Assembly (NCBI GenBank): GCA_903886165.1
Contig: CAISLL010000081.1
Coordinates: forward strand, 1-5,985
Source: an uncultured beta proteobacterium
Lineage (GTDB): Bacteria; Pseudomonadota; Gammaproteobacteria; Burkholderiales; Burkholderiaceae_C
DNA length: 5,985 nt
Direction: 5' to 3'
Part shown: positions 1 to 5,905 of the stretch, one piece after another
Position numbering within the stretch: the stretch's first letter is position 1
How the letters are laid out: every line of letters begins with the position of its first letter
Program-made: the position numbers and the translations under genes
Notes under the pieces: generated by a model
Database searches by the model: none
Seen by the model: only the letters and a program-made list of their open reading frames with translations
What the model was told of the DNA's origin: nothing

Positions 1-36
1 GCCCACGAAGTGGATGTGTTTGATGGCGTGTTTCAT
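1..36 (-). CDS. murC: MurC, UDP-N-acetylmuramate--L-alanine ligase (5' end only)
   Basis: Only the first 12 codons lie in the window: MKHAIKHIHFVG, with the gene running off the left edge. The start of a nucleotide-binding strand ending HFVG is typical of MurC, where IGGAGM normally follows. MurC adds L-alanine to UDP-MurNAc in the cytoplasm, and murC after murG is the usual dcw order. The ATG (36-34) overlaps the TGA (35-33) of an upstream 173-codon frame as ATGA. The only Shine-Dalgarno candidate is a weak AGGAA about 10 nt upstream (near 47-51), so translation may depend on ribosomes arriving through that frame. Identity rests on few residues plus gene order. Confidence 0.85.
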   Translation of the reverse strand, partial: MKHAIKHIHFVG

Positions 37-554
37 GGTGCGGCTGTTCCTGTCGTTGCGGTCGGAACCCGTTTAATTCTCAAATTAATGGGGGTCAGAT
101 TCCAATTAATTGTTGTGTTTAATTGGGTTTGGCTTGGACGAAGTTGGTCGTTTTGACGTTCTATTCCCCCCCTATCACCCCCGCCTCTTTCCACCCCCGT
201 CGGGGCGGAAAGAGGAGCCAACAGCCGTATGTGGCCAACGCTTTGAAGCGACGACGTACCACGCATCGGCCAACGAGACTGCGCGGGTCGTTTTTGTTGC
301 ATCGTCCAGCTTGGCTGTGTGAGGTAGAGGGATATTCGCGCTGGAAGATTGCCCGCCAACGGTCCAGTCCCGGTGTTTCCAAAGTCAGCCTGACACCAGC
401 AACGCCGCGTTGCCGATAGACCTTGAACTTGGTCTGTCAAAGCACAAGGCCAAGTATGGCTGTTAGGCTCCCTTTCCGCCCCGGCGGGGGTGGAAAGGGC
501 GGGGGGATAGGGGGGGGAAGAACACGCCGCCAGCGTGGCAAAACTCTTTTTCAT
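33..554 (-). CDS. 173-codon bridging ORF between murG and murC, no recognised product
   Basis: This frame starts at ATG 554-552, overlapping the murG stop as ATGA, and ends at TGA 35-33, overlapping the murC start as ATGA. A good Shine-Dalgarno, GAGGAG (568-563), sits 8 nt before its ATG, inside the last codons of murG. It runs unbroken through a MITE-like element and a REP-like palindrome. The predicted peptide is rich in Pro, Arg, Gln and Thr, shows no domain I recognise, and looks like translated non-coding DNA. Residues 8-11 read LAAC, lipobox-like, but the hydrophobic stretch before it is too short for a signal peptide. I infer that translation through it, rather than its product, may matter by carrying ribosomes from murG to murC. 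It could also be open by chance. Confidence 0.4.
   Translation of the reverse strand: MKKSFATLAACSSPPYPPALSTPAGAEREPNSHTWPCALTDQVQGLSATRRCWCQADFGNTGTGPLAGNLPARISLYLTQPSWTMQQKRPAQSRWPMRGTSSLQSVGHIRLLAPLSAPTGVERGGGDRGGIERQNDQLRPSQTQLNTTINWNLTPINLRIKRVPTATTGTAAP
82..112. repeat. REP-like AT-rich palindrome with GGGGTCAG core
   Basis: AATTAATGG (83-91) pairs with CCAATTAATT (102-111) apart from one bulged A. The arms enclose a core reading GGGGTCAGATTCC on the plus strand. From memory, motifs of the form AATTGG...CTGACCCC are scattered through beta- and gammaproteobacterial genomes, often near REP-associated (IS200-like Y1) transposases. No transposase is visible here. The repeat lies just upstream of murC, inside the bridging frame, and is far richer in A and T than its surroundings. 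Confidence 0.55.
158..246 (+). repeat. Left inverted arm, with internal hairpin
   Basis: This arm is the reverse complement of the right arm with scattered mismatches and one-base gaps. It contains a strong hairpin: CCTCTTTCC (184-192) pairs with GGAAAGAGG (207-215), and CCCC (194-197) with GGGG (202-205), leaving a 4-nt loop. No T-run follows on either strand, so it does not look like a rho-independent terminator. Confidence 0.75.
437..523 (-). repeat. Right inverted arm, with internal hairpin
   Basis: This is the inverted partner of the arm at 158-246. Its hairpin pairs CCCTTTCC (470-477) with GGAAAGGG (492-499), and CCCC (479-482) with GGGG (487-490). The two arms differ at both hairpin flanks (CCTCTTTCC against CCCTTTCC) in ways that keep pairing on each side. 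That hints that the hairpin itself is maintained, although this is only two copies. Confidence 0.75.
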
Positions 555-1639
555 TTGACCAGCTCCTCACAAGCCGCCACCATGAAGTCCACAGCCCCAA
601 TCTTTTGAAGCTTTTTGGCCTCTAGCGCTTTATTCAAAAGCGCTAACCGCTCCATCTTCAATAGCATCTCGGCCAGATAGCCGGGTGTCAACTGCGCCTG
701 CGGCACCAGCCAGGCCGCGCCAGCGTCTGCCAGAAACCGTGCATTGGTGGTCTGGTGGTCATCCACTGCAAAGGGAAAGGGCACGAACAAGGCAGCTGCA
801 CCCACAGCCGCTAACTCGGTCACCGTGCTGGCACCGGCACGGCAAATGACCAGGTCGGCATCGGCAAAGGCCTGCGCGGTGTCGTCGATGAACGGCGTCA
901 ACGTGGCCGGCACACCGGCACCAGCGTAGTTGGCACGCAGGGCCTCGATTTGTTTGGCACCACTTTGGTGAATGACATCAGGGCGCGTTTCAGGAGGCAG
1001 CAGCGCGAGCGCTTGCGGCACGATGTTGTTCAGGGCTTTGGCGCCCAGGCTGCCGCCAACCACCAGCAGTTTCAAAGGGCCGCTGCGCCCTGCAAAACGC
1101 TGCGCCGGGTCGGACTGCTTCAAAAAGGCCATACGCAACGGATTACCGACCCATTTCGCACCCTTGAAGACGTTCGGAAAGGCGGTGAAAACCCGGTCTG
1201 CAACACCTGCCAACACCTTGTTGGCAAGGCCGGCCACCGAATTCTGCTCGTGCAGTACCAGCGGTTTGCCCAGCAGCACGGCCATCATGCCTCCCGGAAA
1301 ACTGATGTAGCCGCCCAGGCCCAGCACCACGTCAGGCTTGACCCGGCGCACCACCTGCAGACTCTGCCAGAATGCTTTCAAGAGCCGCAAGGGCAGCAAG
1401 GCCACGGTGATCAGGCCCTTGCCGCGCACACCCCCGAAATCAATCGACTCAAAGGCAAAACCCTGCGGAGGCACCAACTGGCTTTCCATGCTGGGCTGGC
1501 TAGGGCTGCCGGCGCCCCCGAACCAATGCACGCGCCAACCTTTGTCGCGCAGCGCATGTGCCACCGCCAGACCCGGAAAAATATGCCCGCCCGTGCCGCC
1601 GGCCATGATCAGGGCGCACTTGCCTGAGGTTGAACTCAT
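551..1639 (-). CDS. murG: MurG, lipid II synthase (UDP-GlcNAc:lipid I GlcNAc transferase)
   Basis: MurG transfers GlcNAc from UDP-GlcNAc to lipid I on the inner face of the cytoplasmic membrane, giving lipid II. The 362 residues match the family length. Visible motifs are the N-terminal glycine loop GGTGGH (14-19), GLGGYISFPGG (107-117), HEQN (130-133), the second-domain loop VGGSLGA (194-200), HQSG (224-227), RAGASTVTEL (267-276) and DDHQTTNA (293-300), the last two forming the UDP-GlcNAc pocket. I chose ATG 1639 because GGAGG lies 6 nt upstream and the protein then starts MSSTSGKCALIMAGG. An in-frame ATG at 1663 adds eight residues unlike MurG and lies inside an upstream small frame. The C-terminal helix region (about 330-348) is Lys/Leu-rich and atypical, and coincides with a perfect DNA palindrome. 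Confidence 0.97.
   Translation of the reverse strand: MSSTSGKCALIMAGGTGGHIFPGLAVAHALRDKGWRVHWFGGAGSPSQPSMESQLVPPQGFAFESIDFGGVRGKGLITVALLPLRLLKAFWQSLQVVRRVKPDVVLGLGGYISFPGGMMAVLLGKPLVLHEQNSVAGLANKVLAGVADRVFTAFPNVFKGAKWVGNPLRMAFLKQSDPAQRFAGRSGPLKLLVVGGSLGAKALNNIVPQALALLPPETRPDVIHQSGAKQIEALRANYAGAGVPATLTPFIDDTAQAFADADLVICRAGASTVTELAAVGAAALFVPFPFAVDDHQTTNARFLADAGAAWLVPQAQLTPGYLAEMLLKMERLALLNKALEAKKLQKIGAVDFMVAACEELVK
552..568 (-). promoter_or_regulatory. Shine-Dalgarno and ATGA junction at the end of murG
   Basis: GAGGAG (568-563) within the final murG codons precedes ATGA (554-551) by 8 nt. This is a textbook coupled start, but the ATG opens the 173-codon bridging frame and not murC. It was probably the murC initiation site before the insertion (inference). 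Confidence 0.6.
612..655 (-). repeat. Palindromic repeat-like tract inside the murG 3' end
   Basis: TAGCGCTTT (623-631) pairs perfectly with AAAGCGCTA (637-645) across a 5-nt loop, and GAGGCC follows on the minus strand. It encodes MurG residues of about 330-343 (RLALLNKALEAK). From memory, intergenic repeats of the form TAGCGCTT...AAGCGCTAGAGGCC are common in Comamonadaceae. This copy is in frame and more AT-rich than the rest of murG. It may be repeat sequence absorbed into the gene, or a coincidental palindrome. Confidence 0.5.
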
Positions 1640-1661
1640 ATGCGTCCTCCCTGCATCAACC
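1628..1661 (-). promoter_or_regulatory. murG start site: SD and ATGA in the loop of a short hairpin
   Basis: In the minus-strand RNA, GGTTGA (1661-1656) can pair with TCAACC (1633-1628). The 22-nt loop carries GGAGG (1650-1646) and the overlapping stop/start ATGA (1639-1636). The 6-nt spacing between GGAGG and ATG fixes the murG start at 1639. The stem is only 6 bp, so its stability is uncertain. Confidence 0.55.
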
Positions 1662-1725
1662 ATAGCGCTGGCGCCCCATGCTGCGCTGCAAGCAGGGGTC
1701 GGTTTTGATGAAACAGCGCCTTCAT
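1636..1725 (-). CDS. Second 29-codon linker ORF upstream of murG
   Basis: This small frame starts at ATG 1725, overlapping the stop of the preceding small frame as ATGA, and ends at TGA 1638-1636, overlapping the murG ATG. GGAGG (1736-1732) lies 6 nt before its start. The peptide begins MKALFHQNRPLLAAQHG and ends WLMQGGRI. It is identical at 21 of 29 positions to the preceding frame and shares LMQGGR with the FtsW C-terminus. No domain, signal peptide or membrane segment is seen. I infer a translational-coupling relay more readily than a functional peptide, but the conserved HQNR and AAQHGA blocks leave a peptide role open. Confidence 0.55.
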   Translation of the reverse strand: MKALFHQNRPLLAAQHGAPALWLMQGGRI

Positions 1726-1811
1726 ACCCGACCTCCTTGCATCAGCCATGCCGCTTGCGCGCCATGCTGCGCTGCGCGCAGGGCTCGGTTTTGGTGAAAC
1801 CGCACGCTCAT
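1640..1811 (-). repeat. Two tandem 86-bp copies of a start/stop coupling module
   Basis: Copy 1 (1811-1726) and copy 2 (1725-1640) match at most positions; I count about 17 differences across the 90-nt frames. Each ends in a version of ATGCAAGGAGGTCG followed by TATGA. The ftsW 3' end just upstream has the same ending, and its AAAACCGC-ACGCTG resembles the AAAACCGAGCCCTG of the module. The ftsW tail is therefore a likely source or partial third copy. The period is 86 nt, not a multiple of three, so each copy returns to a coupled ATGA overlap and not to an in-frame extension. Confidence 0.8.
1722..1811 (-). CDS. First 29-codon linker ORF after ftsW
   Basis: This frame starts at ATG 1811-1809, overlapping the ftsW TGA as ATGA, and stops at TGA 1724-1722 on the start of the next small frame. 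GGAGG (1822-1818), inside the last ftsW codons, is 6 nt upstream. The peptide begins MSVRFHQNRALRAAQHG and ends WLMQGGRV. Its paralogue immediately downstream shares 21 of 29 residues. Differences between the two include synonymous third-position changes and several amino-acid changes, mostly outside the HQNR, AAQHGA and WLMQGGR blocks. No known family is recognised. A relay role in coupling ftsW to murG translation is the favoured inference. Confidence 0.55.
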   Translation of the reverse strand: MSVRFHQNRALRAAQHGAQAAWLMQGGRV

Positions 1812-1841
1812 ACACGACCTCCTTGCATCAGCGTGCGGTTT
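1797..1841 (-). promoter_or_regulatory. 12-bp hairpin presenting SD and ftsW stop/start in its loop
   Basis: On the transcript, AAACCGCACGCT (1841-1830) pairs perfectly with AGCGTGCGGTTT (1808-1797). The 21-nt loop holds GGAGG (1822-1818) and ATG (1811-1809), while the final A of the ftsW stop codon falls at the base of the stem. A ribosome finishing ftsW would have to open the stem, which would tie initiation at the next ATG to ftsW translation. No T-run follows, so it is not a terminator. Confidence 0.6.
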
Positions 1842-3073
1842 TCCTGGTCAATGCGCAGCACCACGGCGATAGCTACCAGGTTGACCAGAATGGCGGACCC
1901 ACCATAACTCATCAGCGGCAAGGTCAGGCCCTTGGTGGGCAACGCGCCCAGGTTCACACCCATGTTGATGAAAGCCTGAAAGCCCACCCAGATCGCCACG
2001 CCTTGCGCCACCAACCCGGCAAAGACACGGTCCAGCGCAATGGCCTGGCGGCCAATGTGCATCATGCGGCGCACCAGCCAGAAAAACAGGCCAATCACGG
2101 TCACCACCCCCACAAGACCGAACTCTTCACCAATCACGGCCAGCAGGAAGTCGGTATGGGCCTCAGGCAGCCAGTTCAGCTTTTCGACGCTGCCGCCCAG
2201 ACCCACGCCAAAAATTTCGCCCCGACCAATGGCGATCAGGGAATGTGTGAGCTGGTAGCCCTTGGCCAGTGCGTTGGTTTCACTCCAGGGATCAAGGTAG
2301 GCAAAAATCCGCTCCCGGCGCCATTCGCTGGACGCAATGATCAGCATGAAGGCGACCAGCAAGACCGTTGCGATCAGAAAGAACATGCGGGCATTGACGC
2401 CGCCCAGAAACAGGATACCCATGGCAATCACGGCAATCACCATGAAGGCACCCATGTCAGGCTCGGCCAGCAGCAGCACACCAACCACCGCCACAGCGGC
2501 ACCCATGGGCAACACGGCGCGGAAAAAGCGCTCCTTCACATCCATCTTGCGCACCATGTAGTCAGCGGCGTAAAGCAACACGGTGAACTTGGCCAGCTCC
2601 GACGGCTGGAAGCTCAACGGCCCCAGACTGATCCAGCGCCGGGCACCGTACACCACCTTTCCCACATGGGGGATCAACACCAGCGCCAGCAACACCAGCG
2701 ACACCACAAACAAGGGCCGCGCGTGTTTTTCCCAAGCTGCCACAGGCACCTGGTAGGCCAGCAAGGCCGTGGCGATGGCGATCATCAGCCACATGGCATG
2801 GCGAAGCAAGAAATAGGTCGGGGTGTATTTGGAAAAACGCGGGTTCTCGGGCAACGCAATGGAGGCCGAATAGACCATCACCAACCCCCACAAAAGCAAC
2901 GCCACCGAAACCCACACCAGCGGCTGGTCAAAGCCTTGCGCGCGGGTGGGTACCGAGCCAGTGGCCGACAGGCGGGTGGCACCCAGGCGTACCGGCAGCA
3001 CATCGCTGACTGGCGCACTGACACGGCCAAGCCAGCCGAACAGGCCTGAAAGACGGGCAGCCACCAGGCTCAT
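1808..3073 (-). CDS. ftsW: FtsW, septal peptidoglycan glycosyltransferase (SEDS family)
   Basis: FtsW polymerises lipid II at the division site together with its partner PBP3 (FtsI), in the cytoplasmic membrane. The 421-residue protein has a cytoplasmic N-terminal tail of about 50 residues, then about ten hydrophobic segments starting near residue 51. SEDS-family signatures are RRWISLGPLSFQPSELAK (145-162), AEPDMG (203-208), the extracellular-loop motif LPEAHTDF (302-309) with the conserved Asp 308, GEEFG (315-319) and the C-terminal PLMSYGGSA (386-394). The start at 3073 overlaps the murD stop as ATGA, with GGAGG (3085-3081) 7 nt upstream. Position in the dcw cluster, after murD, separates it from RodA. 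Its last codons (LMQGGRV) are shared with the two small frames that follow. Confidence 0.96.
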   Translation of the reverse strand: MSLVAARLSGLFGWLGRVSAPVSDVLPVRLGATRLSATGSVPTRAQGFDQPLVWVSVALLLWGLVMVYSASIALPENPRFSKYTPTYFLLRHAMWLMIAIATALLAYQVPVAAWEKHARPLFVVSLVLLALVLIPHVGKVVYGARRWISLGPLSFQPSELAKFTVLLYAADYMVRKMDVKERFFRAVLPMGAAVAVVGVLLLAEPDMGAFMVIAVIAMGILFLGGVNARMFFLIATVLLVAFMLIIASSEWRRERIFAYLDPWSETNALAKGYQLTHSLIAIGRGEIFGVGLGGSVEKLNWLPEAHTDFLLAVIGEEFGLVGVVTVIGLFFWLVRRMMHIGRQAIALDRVFAGLVAQGVAIWVGFQAFINMGVNLGALPTKGLTLPLMSYGGSAILVNLVAIAVVLRIDQENRTLMQGGRV

Positions 3074-4590
3074 AACCCGGCCTCCAGGTCGACACCGGCG
3101 TCTGCGGCCAACAATTGCACGGCCTGCACAAAAACGCGGGCCCGCTGTTCATAATTGTCAAACATGTCAAAACTGGCGCAGGCAGGCGACATCAGCACCG
3201 CATCCCCCGCGTGCGCGTTCGCATTGGCCGACGCCACGGCATCCGCCATGCCGGGTGCATCATGCAAGGGCACTTGGGTGTCTGCCAACGCGGCGCGGAT
3301 CAGTCGCGCATCGCGCCCAATCAGAACCACGGCGCGCACAAAACGGCGCACCGGCTCGGCCAGAGGGCTGAAATCCTGCCCCTTGCCCTCGCCACCCAGA
3401 ATCACCACCACTTTCCGGTCGGCACCCAGGCCCTGCAAGGCAGCCACCGTGGCGCCAACATTGGTGCCTTTGCTGTCGTCAAAAAACTCGACGCCGTTGA
3501 CCGTGCCAACCGGTTGCACACGGTGCGGCTCACCACGGTATTCACGCAGGCCATACAACATGGGGCCCAGGGCGCAGCCCGCCGCCACGGCGAGTGCCAG
3601 TGCCGACAATGCGTTGATTGCGTTGTGACGGCCCCGTATGCGCAAGGCATCGGCCGGCATGAGCCGCTGTATGCACAGCTCGTCGGCAGCCTCGTTGCGC
3701 TTGCGCCTGGTTTCGTCAGCTTCCAGCGCACGCACCAGCCAGGCCATGCCGTTCACGGTTTCAATGCCAAAGTCACCCGGCCGCTGCGGCATGTCGCCGC
3801 CAAACGTGACATGCCTGCGCTGCTGCGGCTTTTGCAACTTGACCCGCACCGGCGCAGGCAACATGGCCATCACTGTTGGGTCTTCGCGGTTCAGCACCAT
3901 CACGCCGTGCTGCCCGAACACGGCTGCCTTGGCGCGTGCATAGGCAGACATGGAGCCGTGCCAGTCGAGATGGTCCTGGCTGAGGTTCAGCACCGCACCT
4001 GCCGTGGGCTCAAAGCTGTCTTCACCGTCGAGCTGAAAGCTGGACAACTCCAGCACCCAGACCTCAGGCAGGGCATCCGTGTCCAGCTTTTCAGACAGGG
4101 TGTCCAACAGTGTGGGGCCGATGTTGCCAGCCACTGCCACTGTTTTACCCGCGCGCTCCACCAATTGCCCGGTAAGCGATGTCACGGTGGTTTTGCCATT
4201 GGTGCCGGTGATGGCCAAGACCTTGGGCGTGTAGCCACGACTGACCTTAAGTTGTGCCAGCGCTTCTGAAAATAGGCTCAATTCCCCTTTAGACCTTATA
4301 TATAGAGTGTTAGCAGCTTCCAAAACAGGAGCAACTTCTATTGGACTCAAACCAGGGCTCTTGAACACCGCAGACACCTCGGTGCCTTGCAGCAAGGCCG
4401 CGTCAAACGACCCGGCGACAAATTTTGCGGCAGGCAACTCGCGCTGCAGGGTAGCCAACTGCGGCGGAGCGCTCCGGGTGTCTGCCACCGTGACCCGTGC
4501 CCCGCAGCGCGTGCACCAGCGCGCCATCGCCAGCCCGGAGGCGCCCAGGCCCAGGATCAGCACATGCTGGTCTTGCAGGTAATTCCTCAT
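3070..4590 (-). CDS. murD: MurD, UDP-N-acetylmuramoylalanine--D-glutamate ligase
   Basis: MurD adds D-glutamate to UDP-MurNAc-L-Ala using ATP in the cytoplasm. Visible features are the N-terminal Rossmann-like loop LGLGASGLA (13-21), P-loop GTNGKTT (129-135), VLELSSFQL (179-187) with the metal-ligand Glu 181, DHLDWHG (206-212), the candidate carbamylated lysine in YARAKAAVF (Lys 221), GRHNAINALSA (320-330), DDSKGTN (371-377) and SPACASFD (468-475). At 506 residues it is longer than E. coli MurD (438), partly through a charged insert around 250-315, which I believe is common in this group. I chose ATG 4590 because MRNYLQDQHVLILG is the expected N-terminus; an in-frame ATG at 4635 would add 15 residues encoded by repeat DNA. 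Residues 82-109 have unusual codons. Confidence 0.96.
   Translation of the reverse strand: MRNYLQDQHVLILGLGASGLAMARWCTRCGARVTVADTRSAPPQLATLQRELPAAKFVAGSFDAALLQGTEVSAVFKSPGLSPIEVAPVLEAANTLYIRSKGELSLFSEALAQLKVSRGYTPKVLAITGTNGKTTVTSLTGQLVERAGKTVAVAGNIGPTLLDTLSEKLDTDALPEVWVLELSSFQLDGEDSFEPTAGAVLNLSQDHLDWHGSMSAYARAKAAVFGQHGVMVLNREDPTVMAMLPAPVRVKLQKPQQRRHVTFGGDMPQRPGDFGIETVNGMAWLVRALEADETRRKRNEAADELCIQRLMPADALRIRGRHNAINALSALALAVAAGCALGPMLYGLREYRGEPHRVQPVGTVNGVEFFDDSKGTNVGATVAALQGLGADRKVVVILGGEGKGQDFSPLAEPVRRFVRAVVLIGRDARLIRAALADTQVPLHDAPGMADAVASANANAHAGDAVLMSPACASFDMFDNYEQRARVFVQAVQLLAADAGVDLEAGL
4264..4347 (-). other. AT-rich, rare-codon tract inside murD
   Basis: MurD residues 82-109 use codons unlike the rest of the gene, including CTA twice, ATA twice, AGG, TCT, ACT and TTG. 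The DNA contains TATATATA and, on the minus strand, GCTCCTG...GAAGCTGCTAACACTC. Recalled MurD relatives read roughly AARAAGIPVVGEL here, whereas this one reads AANTLYIRSKGEL. The length is the same and the sequence diverged. From memory, GCTCCTG...ATAGCTGCTAGCGCTT-type repeats occur between genes in Comamonadaceae, so this may be a decayed or copied-in repeat. The palindrome here is poor. Confidence 0.45.
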
Positions 4591-4726
4591 CGGTGCCACA
4601 ACCCTTTGGTTGTCATTGCGGGCACGGACCCGCAATCCATGACCTCATGAATTGCGGATGTTGAAACCCCGGACTCGATCCGGGGACGGGATGACAAAAC
4701 GTGGGGCACTTGAAATTTCATTGCCA

Positions 4727-4727
<1 letters not shown>
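4587..4727 (-). CDS. 46-codon bridging ORF between mraY and murD
   Basis: This frame begins at ATG 4727-4725, sharing one base with the mraY stop (TAATG), and ends at TGA 4589-4587, overlapping the murD ATG as ATGA. It runs straight through a double palindromic repeat. The peptide begins MAMKFQVPHVLSSRPRIESG and ends TTKGLWHR, with no recognised domain. There is no good Shine-Dalgarno before it, so any translation would be by termination-reinitiation from mraY. As with the other two gaps, it probably matters as a ribosome path to murD and not for its product, or it is open by chance, which at this length is not very unlikely. Confidence 0.35.
4598..4613 (-). promoter_or_regulatory. Small hairpin over the murD Shine-Dalgarno candidate
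   Basis: On the transcript ACAACC (4613-4608) pairs with GGTTGT (4603-4598) around an AAAG loop. The only purine-rich Shine-Dalgarno candidate for murD, AAAGGG, lies in the loop and stem, upstream of ATG 4590. Ribosomes crossing the 46-codon frame would melt it. The stem is short and the effect is inference. Confidence 0.35.
4612..4694. repeat. Double palindromic repeat in the mraY-murD gap
   Basis: Hairpin 1 pairs ATTGCGGG (4615-4622) with CCCGCAAT (4629-4636). Hairpin 2 pairs CCCCGG (4667-4672) with CCGGGG (4680-4685). The block is framed by GTCAT (4612-4616) and ATGAC (4690-4694). ATTGCGGAT (4651-4659) can also pair, with one mismatch, with the right arm of hairpin 1, giving an alternative fold. 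From memory, GTCATTGCGGG...CCCGCAATCC and CATCCCCGGA...TCCGGGG are dispersed intergenic repeats in several proteobacteria; here they seem fused. Confidence 0.65.

Positions 4728-5898
<1,171 letters not shown>

Positions 5899-5905
<7 letters not shown>

Larger units (their letters stand above)
158..523. mobile_element. MITE-like element with long inverted arms, in the murG-murC gap
   Basis: The sequence at 158-246 recurs as an imperfect inverted copy at 437-523, enclosing about 190 bp of unrelated sequence. The arms share segments such as GGCTGTT, TTTCCGCCCC, CGGGGGTGGAAAG and GATAGGGGGG. No transposase or recognisable protein lies inside; the interior holds only small palindromes, for example GCAACG-CCG-CGTTGC at 399-413. 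The gap between murG and murC is normally tiny or absent, so this block looks inserted. The true ends are uncertain, because flanking 37-157 and 524-550 are also not typical of dcw clusters. ATGAAA occurs at both murG/bridge and bridge/murC junctions and could be a target duplication or just two start codons. It could instead be two copies of a smaller repeat in opposite orientation. Confidence 0.55.

Noticed and set aside
37..157. A promoter for murC in the AT-rich stretch
   Set aside because: TTGGAA and AT-rich hexamers occur on the minus strand, but no pair has acceptable spacing, so I do not call one.
158..523. GC-rich hairpins in the arms as rho-independent terminators
   Set aside because: No T-run follows on either strand, and termination here would cut off murC and the genes after it.
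524..545. Hairpin CACGC-TGGCG-GCGTG after murG as a terminator
   Set aside because: The stem is only 5 bp and is followed by TTCTTCCCC, too weak to call.
522..554. Lipobox-like LAAC at residues 8-11 of the 173-codon frame, suggesting a lipoprotein
   Set aside because: The preceding hydrophobic stretch is only about six residues, and the rest of the peptide looks like translated repeat DNA.
950..1627. Plus-strand 225-codon open frame
   Set aside because: Antisense shadow of murG, with no domain and no convincing start.
1640..1663. murG starting at ATG 1663 with eight extra residues
   Set aside because: The extra residues are not MurG-like, lie inside the second small frame, and the GGAGG spacing points to ATG 1639.
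1748..3049. Plus-strand 433-codon open frame, rich in His and Gln
   Set aside because: It lies exactly antisense to ftsW; its His/Gln/Gly-rich composition is what the complement of a hydrophobic GC-rich gene gives.
3115..4269. Plus-strand 384-codon open frame
   Set aside because: Antisense to murD, which has full family motifs; no recognisable domain in the plus-strand frame.
4591..4635. murD starting at ATG 4635 with 15 extra residues, or at the in-frame GTG near 4599
   Set aside because: The extension is encoded by repeat DNA, and the GTG would sit too close to AAAGGG. MRNYLQDQHVLILG is the expected N-terminus.
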